From NCBI GenBank assembly GCA_028698405.1, contig JAQVDF010000187.1:1-5006 (forward strand): 5,006 nucleotides of DNA. The letters are read 5' to 3'. Positions 1-5,006 of the stretch are shown here, piece by piece. Numbering within the stretch: the stretch's first letter is position 1; every line of letters begins with the position of its first letter. A model generated the notes under the pieces. The model was not told where the DNA came from and ran no database searches. It worked only from the letters and a program-made list of their open reading frames with translations. Origin of the DNA: Phenylobacterium sp. GTDB lineage: Bacteria > Pseudomonadota > Alphaproteobacteria > Caulobacterales > Caulobacteraceae. The translations under genes and the position numbers were made by a program.

Positions 1-59
1 CGCGCGCGTTCGGCGATGGCGGGATCGACGGTGACCTCGTAGCGATCGTGCAGCAGAGC
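1..59 (-). pseudogene. nadA: Continuation of the nadA reading frame beyond the in-frame TAG
   Basis: Reading on from the TAG at 62-60 in the nadA frame gives ALLHDRYEVTVDPAIAERA, with no further stop before the window edge. This matches the usual NadA C-terminal pattern, in which ITLxNIxxAL is followed by a short acidic/aromatic stretch, an E-V-V-D strand and a helix leading to the family's terminal PIERML-like segment. The stretch is therefore the real 3' end of nadA, separated by one stop codon and not by a frameshift. A single substitution from GAG, AAG or CAG would create the TAG; a sequencing error is the other simple explanation. The true gene end lies outside the window. Confidence 0.8.
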
Positions 60-983
60 CTAGTAGATGTTCTGCAGCGTGATCTTCTTCTTGTACGGGC
101 ACAGGTTGCAGGGCCGCACGAACTCGGTCTCGGGCGCGTCGCAGGCCACGTTGTCGGCCATCGAGCATTCGGTGATCAGCACCACCTGCTTCGGCTTCCT
201 CGACAGCACGAAGTCGCTCATCGCCGCGGTCGAACCGGCGAAGTCGGCGGCTTCCAGCACCTCGGCGGGGCATTCCGGGTGGGCCAGGACCTGCGCCTCG
301 GGATAGGCCTCGCGCATCTCGCGGATGTCATCGGCGGTGAACCGTTCGTGAACCTCGCAGCGGCCCTTCCAGGCGATGATGCCGATGTTGGTCTGGCGGG
401 CGACGTTGCGGGCCAGGAACTCGTCCGGGATCAGGATCACCCGGTCGACGCCCCACTCGCGCGCGGCCTGCTCGACCACCTGCACCGCGTTGGCGCTGGT
501 GCAGCAGATGTCGGTTTCGGCCTTCACGTCGGCGGTGGTGTTCACGTAGGTGACCACCGGCAGGCCCGGGTAGCGCTGCTTGATCAGCCGCACGTCCGCG
601 CCGGTGATCGAGGAGGCGAGGGAGCAGCCGGCCAGCGGGTCCGGGATCAGCACCTTCTTCTCGGGCGAGAGGATCTTGGACGTCTCGGCCATGAAGTGGA
701 CGCCGGCCTGGACGATCACCTGGGCGTCCGACCTGGCGGCCTCCTTGGCCAGCCCCAGGCTGTCGCCCACGTAGTCGCCGACCCCGTGGAAGATCTCGGG
801 GGTCATGTAGTTGTGGGCCAGGATGACCGCGTTCTTCTCGCGCTTCAGCCGGTTGATCTCGGCGATCAGCGGGGCCTGCAGCCGCCACTCCATCGGGGTG
901 ACGTGCTTCTTGACCTTGTTCCAGAGGGTGTGGGTGGCGCGTTCGACCTCGGGGGTGAAAGCGAATTGCGTTCCGTCGGCCAT
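60..983 (-). CDS. nadA: Quinolinate synthase NadA, C-terminally cut by an in-frame TAG
   Basis: Quinolinate synthase condenses iminoaspartate (made by NadB) with dihydroxyacetone phosphate to give quinolinate, a cytosolic [4Fe-4S] step of de novo NAD synthesis. The 307-residue product shows the family hallmarks: ILAHNYM near residue 54, GDSLGLA near 73, AGCSLASS (C120), TSANA (162-166), WKGRCEVHERF (C209), HPEC (235-238), GSTAAM (250-255) and CNLCP (292-296). C120, C209 and C295 fit the three cluster ligands known from E. coli NadA. The start at 983 is chosen because GAGGGA (995-990) lies 6 bases upstream and MADGTQFAF looks like a normal N-terminus. An in-frame extension to 1109 runs through the operators and part of the promoter and reads as arginine-rich noise. 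The family usually runs about 40 residues further; here a TAG comes 12 residues after the last cluster cysteine, although homologous coding continues beyond it. Product identity is very secure; whether the gene is functional is not. Confidence 0.95.
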   Translation of the reverse strand: MADGTQFAFTPEVERATHTLWNKVKKHVTPMEWRLQAPLIAEINRLKREKNAVILAHNYMTPEIFHGVGDYVGDSLGLAKEAARSDAQVIVQAGVHFMAETSKILSPEKKVLIPDPLAGCSLASSITGADVRLIKQRYPGLPVVTYVNTTADVKAETDICCTSANAVQVVEQAAREWGVDRVILIPDEFLARNVARQTNIGIIAWKGRCEVHERFTADDIREMREAYPEAQVLAHPECPAEVLEAADFAGSTAAMSDFVLSRKPKQVVLITECSMADNVACDAPETEFVRPCNLCPYKKKITLQNIY

Positions 984-989
984 GTCGCG

Positions 990-995
990 TCCCTC
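990..995 (-). promoter_or_regulatory. nadA ribosome binding site
   Basis: GAGGGA on the minus strand lies 6 bases before the ATG at 983. It fixes the nadA start at MADGTQ rather than at the upstream in-frame ATG. The 999-1015 inverted repeat ends only 3 bases upstream of it. Confidence 0.7.
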
Positions 996-998
996 GTT

Positions 999-1015
999 AT
1001 GCTCAAAGTGAGCAT
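999..1015. promoter_or_regulatory. Proximal inverted repeat, putative operator of nadA
   Basis: This is a perfect inverted repeat: ATGCTCA, 3-base spacer, TGAGCAT. It shares the core ATGCTC-N5-GAGCAT with the distal repeat at 1071-1099, so the two are probably sites for one dimeric repressor. The site lies in the presumed 5' leader of nadA, just upstream of the ribosome binding site. NadQ (COG4111-type), proposed from comparative genomics as a regulator of de novo NAD genes in alphaproteobacteria, is a candidate binder; that link is an inference. In RNA the repeat could also form a 7-bp hairpin with a 3-base loop next to the ribosome binding site. Confidence 0.65.
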
Positions 1016-1070
1016 TTGTCAGGCCTAAGAAAACGCCTCGGGGGCGCCCTCTTGGGTTCCGTCGGCGTCG

Positions 1071-1099
1071 CCGGATATGCTCTCTTTGAGCATAACCGG
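1071..1099. promoter_or_regulatory. Distal inverted repeat, putative operator of nadA
   Basis: The core is TATGCTC (1076-1082), a 5-base spacer, then GAGCATA (1088-1094). The symmetry extends outward as CCGG (1071-1074) and CCGG (1096-1099), with one unpaired position per side, giving 12-base arms with one mismatch. It begins right after the predicted -10 element at 1107-1114 and covers the expected start of transcription, the classical position for a repressor site. The core matches the proximal repeat; the centres are 78 bp apart. A NAD-responsive repressor such as NadQ is the likely but unproven ligand. Confidence 0.7.
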
Positions 1100-1106
1100 T
1101 GCAAGA

Positions 1107-1135
1107 CATATAGACCCGCAGCTCTGCGGCGCCAA
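1107..1135 (-). promoter_or_regulatory. Putative nadA promoter, Caulobacter housekeeping type
   Basis: On the minus strand TTGGCGC (1135-1129) is followed, after 14 bases, by TCTATATG (1114-1107). These match 6 of 7 and 6 of 8 positions of the Caulobacter housekeeping consensus TTGaCgS / GCTANAWC at an allowed spacing. The expected start of transcription, near 1100, falls at the edge of the distal operator and leaves a leader of roughly 115 bases. The region also follows the kinase stop directly, so nadA would be expressed independently of the kinase. Confidence 0.5.
1116..1129. repeat. Short GC-rich inverted repeat between kinase and nadA
   Basis: This is a perfect inverted repeat, CCGCAG, 2 bases, CTGCGG, lying almost exactly in the spacer of the predicted nadA promoter. 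In RNA it could form a 5-bp hairpin with a 4-base loop about 40 bases after the kinase stop. It has no following U-run, so it would be a poor intrinsic terminator. It may be a second protein site, or simply chance in GC-rich DNA. Confidence 0.3.
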
Positions 1136-1166
1136 GGCCCCATAGGTTGAATTCGGCGAACGATGG

Positions 1167-3527
1167 TCAAGTCGTCTGCGGGCGCCGCTCGAGCGCGTCC
1201 TCGATTATCGCCGCCAGCGCTTCGGCGGAGTAAGGCTTGCGCAGCAGCGGCCAAGGGGCTCGTTCGGCCGGCCCGAGGGCCTCGCCGGTGTAGCCGGAGC
1301 TGAGAATCACCGGCAGGCCCGGGCGCAGGCGGACAGCCTCGTGGGCGAGGTCTACGCCGCTCCGCCCGCCCGGCATGACGAGGTCGGTGAGCAGCAGGTC
1401 GAGCGGCCCGGGGGCGCGGAGCAGCTGCAGCCCGGGTTCGACCCCGTCGGCGCGGACCACCTCGTGGCCCAGCTCCTCCAGCATGGCGCTGACCAGGTCG
1501 CCCACCTCGGCGTCGTCCTCGACCAGCAGCACGCGCAGGCGGGGCCGGCCGGTCGCGTCCCGGACCTGCGGCTGGGCCTCGGCGGCCGCAGGCGTCTCGG
1601 CCGCCCGGGGCAGGCAGAGACGCACCGAGCTGCCCTTGCCGACGGCGCTCTCTATGGCCACCCCGCCGCCGCTCTGGCGGGCGAAGCCGTAGACCTGCGA
1701 CAGGCCCAGGCCCGTGCCCTTGCCGACCCCCTTGGTGGTGAAGAAGGGTTCAAACACCCGCCCCAGCACGTCGGGCGACATGCCGATGCCGGTGTCGTGC
1801 ACCGTGACGCAGACGTACTCGCCGGCCTCCACCTCCGCGACCTCGCCGCGGTCCAGGCGGCACAGCCGGGTCTCGATGCGGATCGAACCGCCGGCCCCGA
1901 TGGCGTCGCGCGCGTTGACCACCAGGTTCATCAGCGCCGCCTCGAACTGGGAGGGATCGATCAGCGCCGCAGCGCCCGGCGCGTTCGGCGTGGCGGTCAG
2001 GTCGACGGCCTCGCCGACCGCCCGCCGCAGCAACGGCTCGGCTTCGGCCAGGAGCTCGTCCAGGCAGGTGAGCTGCGGGTTCAGCGCCTGGCGGCGGGCG
2101 AACGACAGCAGCTGGTGCGTCAGCCGCTCGCCGCGGCGGGCCGCGCCCAAAGCGGCCTCGAGCATTCGCGCGCGCCGGGCCGCGTCGTTGGGATGGCGCT
2201 GGATCAGGTCGAGCGCCCCGATGATCACCGTCAGCAGGTTGTTGAAGTCGTGGGCCACGCCGCCGGTCAGCTGGCCGACCGCCTCCAGCTTCTGGGCGTG
2301 GCGCAAGGCGGCCTCGGCCTGGTCGCGTTCGGCCAGCGCCGCCTGCACCCGTTCGGCCAGCAGGTCGTTGACCCGCTTGAGGTCGTCCTGGGCCTGCTTG
2401 GCTTCGGTCACGTCGAAGCCGATGCCGATGAAGCCCTCGAACTCGCCGGAGTGGGCGTACCTCGGCTGCGAGACCGAGCGGATCCACCGGTATTCCCCGT
2501 CGGCGCGGCGGTAGCGCCCTTCCAGGGTGAAGCTCGTCCGAGAGGCCTCGCCCGCCGCGTGCTCGGTCGCGATCCGCTCGACATCGTCCGGGTGCAGCCG
2601 CTCGCGCCAGTCGAACTCGAGCGCGGCCGAGTCGCTTTCGCCCAGGAAGTCCACGTACATCCGGTTCATGAACTCGCGGCGGCCGTCCCGCCGGCTGATC
2701 CACATCAACGCCGGGGCGCTGTCGGCCAGCGCCCGGAACCGCGCCTCGCTGTGGCGGAGCTGCTCGTGAGCCGCCTGGCGCTCGGTGACGTCCATGTTGA
2801 CGCCGACCGCCCGCACCGCGCGGCCCTCCTCGTCGAAGATCAACTCGCCGCGCGACAGCAGCCAGCGGACCGACCCGTCGGGGTGCACGACGCGGCATTC
2901 CATCGGCTCGAAGGCGTCTTCCTCCCGACCGCGGCGGAAGGCCTCGAGGATGCGGGGCCGGTCCTCCGGATGGGCGACGGTCAGCAGTTGGTCGATACTG
3001 GGTTCGGCTTCGGGAGGGAGGCCGAGGTTCCGGTAGGTGATCGGCGACCAGCAGCCTTCGCCGGTGACGAGATCCCAGTCCCACAGGCCGACGCCGCCGG
3101 CGTCCTGGGCCAGCTCCAGCCGCGCCTCGCTGCGGTCGAGCGCGGCCTTCATCGCCGCCTGCCGCTGGTTGGTCTCGTACAGGCGCACCAGCGCCTGGCG
3201 CAGCAAGGTGGAGACGACCACCGTCACCGCGCCCGCCAGCAGCATCAGGACCGCCAGGTTGCGCGCCATGGCCGCCGGCACGGGCGGCGGAACGGCGAGG
3301 GTCAGGGCGAACTCGATGCCCAGCACCAGCCAGGCCCAGCGGGGCCCGGCATAGAGCGCGACGATCACCAGGGCGGGGTAGGTGGTGGCGAGGCCGAAGG
3401 CCGGGCCCAACGCCACGACGCGAGGAACGGCGGCCGCCAGCATGGCCATCGCGCTGATCAGCAACGCCTGCCACCACGGCGGAAGCACCACCGGAACCAG
3501 CCGCAGCGGCCATGTCATGTGGGACAT
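1167..3527 (-). CDS. Membrane-anchored PAS-PAS hybrid sensor histidine kinase
   Basis: A 786-residue hybrid kinase that should autophosphorylate and pass phosphate to its own receiver. Three or four hydrophobic segments (about 19-40, 45-61, 65-80, 89-109) anchor it in the inner membrane with almost no periplasmic loop. PAS_3-type domains follow at about 131-253 and 258-376 (HPDGSVRWLL and RADGEYRWIR motifs, each ending DVTE), then a charged coiled linker at 376-412. HisKA has H426 in AHDFNNLL; the HATPase has N538 (NARDA), D578-M583 (DTGIGM), EPFFTTK (593-599) and GTGLGL (604-609). The receiver (about 664-782) has D671/D672, phosphoacceptor D715, S743 and K764. All catalytic residues are present. 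FNNLL-type kinases resemble NtrB; the signal is unknown. ATG 3527 is preferred: GGGGAGGA abuts ATG 3539 with no spacing but lies 12 bases before 3527; ATG 3518 is a further option. It is transcribed away from the hydrolase gene at 3732. A phosphotransfer partner is expected elsewhere. Confidence 0.93.
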   Translation of the reverse strand: MSHMTWPLRLVPVVLPPWWQALLISAMAMLAAAVPRVVALGPAFGLATTYPALVIVALYAGPRWAWLVLGIEFALTLAVPPPVPAAMARNLAVLMLLAGAVTVVVSTLLRQALVRLYETNQRQAAMKAALDRSEARLELAQDAGGVGLWDWDLVTGEGCWSPITYRNLGLPPEAEPSIDQLLTVAHPEDRPRILEAFRRGREEDAFEPMECRVVHPDGSVRWLLSRGELIFDEEGRAVRAVGVNMDVTERQAAHEQLRHSEARFRALADSAPALMWISRRDGRREFMNRMYVDFLGESDSAALEFDWRERLHPDDVERIATEHAAGEASRTSFTLEGRYRRADGEYRWIRSVSQPRYAHSGEFEGFIGIGFDVTEAKQAQDDLKRVNDLLAERVQAALAERDQAEAALRHAQKLEAVGQLTGGVAHDFNNLLTVIIGALDLIQRHPNDAARRARMLEAALGAARRGERLTHQLLSFARRQALNPQLTCLDELLAEAEPLLRRAVGEAVDLTATPNAPGAAALIDPSQFEAALMNLVVNARDAIGAGGSIRIETRLCRLDRGEVAEVEAGEYVCVTVHDTGIGMSPDVLGRVFEPFFTTKGVGKGTGLGLSQVYGFARQSGGGVAIESAVGKGSSVRLCLPRAAETPAAAEAQPQVRDATGRPRLRVLLVEDDAEVGDLVSAMLEELGHEVVRADGVEPGLQLLRAPGPLDLLLTDLVMPGGRSGVDLAHEAVRLRPGLPVILSSGYTGEALGPAERAPWPLLRKPYSAEALAAIIEDALERRPQTT

Positions 3528-3539
3528 AGCTCGGCCCAT

Positions 3540-3547
3540 TCCTCCCC
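3540..3547 (-). promoter_or_regulatory. Ribosome binding site of the hybrid kinase
   Basis: GGGGAGGA on the minus strand is the only strong Shine-Dalgarno match here. It touches ATG 3539 (spacing 0), is 12 bases from ATG 3527 and 21 from ATG 3518. Spacing favours 3527, though 12 is longer than ideal. Confidence 0.55.
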
Positions 3548-3571
3548 GGCCGACGTGCCGGAGCCTCGACC

Positions 3572-3597
3572 ATGCAAGCTGGGCGGCGCAGGCGCAA
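3572..3597 (-). promoter_or_regulatory. Weak promoter candidate for the hybrid kinase
   Basis: On the minus strand TTGCGCC (3597-3591) and GCTTGCAT (3579-3572) are separated by 11 bases, within the Caulobacter housekeeping spacing. Both halves match only partly (TTG and GCT are conserved, the rest is poor). It is the best placed candidate upstream of the kinase ribosome binding site, but it is not convincing alone. Confidence 0.2.
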
Positions 3598-3660
3598 CCG
3601 CCGGTATCCGGCCGATCGGCGGGCGGGGGACCTTGCGGGCGAGGGGGGCGATGTCCACGT

Positions 3661-3685
3661 TTGGCCCCATCGCGCGTGCTAGAGG
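3661..3685 (+). promoter_or_regulatory. Promoter candidate for the cell wall hydrolase gene
   Basis: TTGGCCC (3661-3667), 10 bases, GCTAGAGG (3678-3685) fits the Caulobacter housekeeping consensus TTGaCgS-N10-14-GCTANAWC: the GCTANA core is exact and TTG-C-S are kept. Transcription would begin near 3690, about 40 bases before the GTG at 3732. That excludes the upstream in-frame ATG at 3651 from the message and supports the GTG start. Confidence 0.5.
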
Positions 3686-3722
3686 GGCGGTCCGTCGGGG
3701 GCGTTCCCGGCAGCAACGAGAC

Positions 3723-3726
3723 GGAG
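3723..3726 (+). promoter_or_regulatory. Ribosome binding site of the cell wall hydrolase gene
   Basis: GGAG sits 5 bases before GTG 3732, inside a short GAGACG tandem run (3718-3732). It supports the GTG start; the purine run before ATG 3651 is only 1-2 bases from that codon. Confidence 0.5.
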
Positions 3727-3731
3727 ACGGA

Positions 3732-4892
3732 GTGGCCGGCCCGAGGCTTCATATCGGCTCGAGCGGGGTGTTCGCCTCGGCCCTGGCGGCGGTGGCGTTG
3801 CTCGCCTGCACGACCAGCCGGGAAGAGGCGCACCGGGCCGAGGCGCCGCGGATCACGGACCTGTCGGAACAGGGACTGGCTCGGTTCACCGCCGGCATGG
3901 ACGCGGCCATGCTGGCCGTCGCCCGCCGCCACGATCCGGCCGCGCGCCAGACCCCCTGGGGCCGCGCCGAGGGCTGGGCCTCGCTGGACCTGGCCGAGGC
4001 TCCCGACATGGGTCTCTTCACCTCGCTGCCCGCAAGCGCCGAGCAGATCAACGCCCTGCTGCCGTTCGCGGACGGCGAGATCCTGCCGATGCGGCCATTC
4101 GTCCTGAAGGCCCCGGGCGAGGACCGGCGGCGGGCGCTGAAGTGTCTGGCCGAGGCGGTCTACTACGAGGCCGCGCGCGAGCCGATCGAGGGCCAGCGGG
4201 CGGTCGCCCAGACGGTGATCAATCGCCTGCGCCACCCGGAATACCCGAAGAGCGTCTGCGGCGTGGTCTATCAGGGCGCGGCCCGGACCACCGGCTGCCA
4301 GTTCAGCTTCACCTGCGACGGCTCGCTGCGCTGGAAGCCGGAGCCGGCGCTCTGGGCCAGGGCCCAGAAGGTCGCCGAAGCGGCGCTGAACGGCTACGTG
4401 GCCGAAGAGGTCGGGCCGGCGACCCACTACCACGCCGACTATGTCGCGCCCTATTGGGCGCCGACGCTGGCGAAGCTGACCAAGGTAGGGGCGCACATCT
4501 TCTACCGCTGGACCGGCCCGGCCGGGCGGCCGGCCGCCTTCACCGGCCGCTACGCCGGCGGCGAGGCCAACCTGACGCCGGCCGTCCTGGGAAGCGACGA
4601 TCCGCGCACCGCCGGGCTGATCGCGCCCGAGGCGCAGGGCATTCCGGCCGGTCGTACGGTGTCGCTGTCGGTGGGCGGCGAGGTGAGGACCTACACCGTG
4701 GCCGACGCCGCCGCCTCGGGCGGCGAGCGCACCCGCGTCGTCGGGACGCTGACCCCGGCCCGTCGCAAGCCGACGCCCGAGGAAGTCAGGCGGATCAACG
4801 AGGCGCTGGCGGCGCTGGAGACCGGGCCGGCGCGGCCGGCCGCGCAGGCGGCGGCCGAACCCGCCCAGGCCCCTTCGGGCAGCGAGTCCTAG
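3732..4892 (+). CDS. SleB/CwlJ-family cell wall hydrolase, probable lipoprotein
   Basis: The 386-residue product carries a Hydrolase_2 (SleB/CwlJ) domain at about 137-258. It opens with KCLAEAVYYEAARE, where E141 or E146 should supply the catalytic acid, then GQRAVAQTVINRLRHPEYP, SVCGVVYQ, CQFSFTCDG and THYHADYVAPYWA, ending at HIFYRW. Family members cleave peptidoglycan glycan strands: spore cortex in Bacillus, probably wall remodelling in non-sporulating alphaproteobacteria. Residues 9-26 form a hydrophobic signal ending ALLAC, a lipobox-like site with C26 as lipidation residue; only one Arg and one His precede it, so a plain Sec signal is also possible. Residues 27-135 match no family I recognise. 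After 262 comes a Gly/Ala-rich tail with a small beta-like stretch (305-340) and an Ala/Pro-rich end. GTG 3732 is chosen from its ribosome binding site, signal position and promoter; ATG 3651 would add 27 Arg-rich residues. The stop overlaps that of the converging gene. Confidence 0.88.
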   Translation: MAGPRLHIGSSGVFASALAAVALLACTTSREEAHRAEAPRITDLSEQGLARFTAGMDAAMLAVARRHDPAARQTPWGRAEGWASLDLAEAPDMGLFTSLPASAEQINALLPFADGEILPMRPFVLKAPGEDRRRALKCLAEAVYYEAAREPIEGQRAVAQTVINRLRHPEYPKSVCGVVYQGAARTTGCQFSFTCDGSLRWKPEPALWARAQKVAEAALNGYVAEEVGPATHYHADYVAPYWAPTLAKLTKVGAHIFYRWTGPAGRPAAFTGRYAGGEANLTPAVLGSDDPRTAGLIAPEAQGIPAGRTVSLSVGGEVRTYTVADAAASGGERTRVVGTLTPARRKPTPEEVRRINEALAALETGPARPAAQAAAEPAQAPSGSES

Positions 4893-5006
4893 CCGGCGGC
4901 CGAGAAGGGGTCGGGGTAGGCCACCGACATCGGGTCGGCCGGGGCGCCGCGCTCCAGCTCCATGGCCATGAAGGCCGGCGAACCGGAGTAGGGCGAGCTG
5001 ATCAGC
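4889..5006 (-). CDS. C-terminal end of an unidentified protein (partial)
   Basis: The last 38 codons of a minus-strand gene run in from the right edge and stop at TAG 4891-4889. The tail begins LISSPYSGSPAF, continues MAMELERGAPADPMSV and ends AYPDPFSAAG. Codon use is GC-rich at third positions with no internal stop, like the neighbours, and the composition is protein-like rather than a shadow of another gene, since the hydrolase gene ends at 4892. I do not recognise the family. It converges on the hydrolase gene, the two stops sharing CTAG (4889-4892), leaving no room for a separate terminator. Confidence 0.6.
   Translation of the reverse strand, partial: LISSPYSGSPAFMAMELERGAPADPMSVAYPDPFSAAG

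Noticed and set aside
48..1028. Plus-strand open frame antisense to nadA
   Set aside because: Composition is His/Gly/Val/Asp-rich, typical of a frame shadow; nadA on the other strand explains the region.
984..1106. Possible NAD riboswitch in the nadA leader
   Set aside because: The leader shows only the operator repeats; I see no conserved multi-helix arrangement such as the NAD+-I motif, and the symmetry is better explained by protein binding.
984..1109. Upstream extension of nadA to an ATG near 1109
   Set aside because: The added 42 residues are an Arg-rich stretch translated from the -10 region, operators and leader, and no ribosome binding site supports that start.
3611..3620. Perfect 10-base palindrome GCCGATCGGC in the divergent intergenic region
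   Set aside because: Short self-complementary words made mostly of G and C are expected by chance here, and it lies away from both promoter candidates.
1341..3731. Plus-strand frame stays open for about 2.4 kb antisense to the kinase and joins the hydrolase frame
   Set aside because: The antisense portion is rich in Arg, Gly, Gln and Val, shows no domain and mirrors the kinase codons; such open antisense frames are common at this GC content. Only the part from 3732 codes for a recognisable protein.
3540..4496. Minus-strand extension of the kinase frame over the hydrolase gene
   Set aside because: It is low-complexity Arg/Gly/Pro sequence antisense to the hydrolase. The membrane segments begin just after ATG 3527, and the ribosome binding site lies at 3547-3540.

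Overview
The window is GC-rich alphaproteobacterial chromosome, most likely from the Caulobacterales (Caulobacter/Phenylobacterium type). This rests on the very high GC with GC-rich third codon positions, on upstream elements resembling the Caulobacter housekeeping promoter (TTGaCgS, 10-14 bp, GCTANAWC), and on the look of the NadA and SleB-like proteins. The genus is an inference; no search was run.

Layout: (1) 1-983, minus strand: nadA (quinolinate synthase, de novo NAD biosynthesis). An in-frame TAG at 60-62 interrupts it, and recognisable NadA sequence continues past the stop to the window edge. (2) 984-1166: nadA control region with a promoter candidate (1107-1135), two related inverted repeats that look like paired operators (1071-1099 and 999-1015), and a ribosome binding site. 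(3) 1167-3527, minus strand: a membrane-anchored hybrid histidine kinase with two PAS domains, an FNNLL-type HisKA, a HATPase and a C-terminal receiver. (4) 3528-3731: divergent intergenic region with a good promoter candidate for the rightward gene, a weak one for the kinase, and both ribosome binding sites. (5) 3732-4892, plus strand: a SleB/CwlJ-type cell wall hydrolase with a probable lipoprotein signal. (6) 4889-5006, minus strand: the last 38 codons of an unrecognised gene whose stop shares the tetramer CTAG with the hydrolase stop.

The kinase and the hydrolase are divergently transcribed and may share regulation, but nothing in the sequence proves a functional link. nadA has its own promoter and operators and is probably controlled by NAD status rather than read through from the kinase. 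I see no mobile element, CRISPR array, tRNA, rRNA or clearly new multi-gene system. The most notable points are the amber codon near the end of nadA and the paired operator architecture in front of it.
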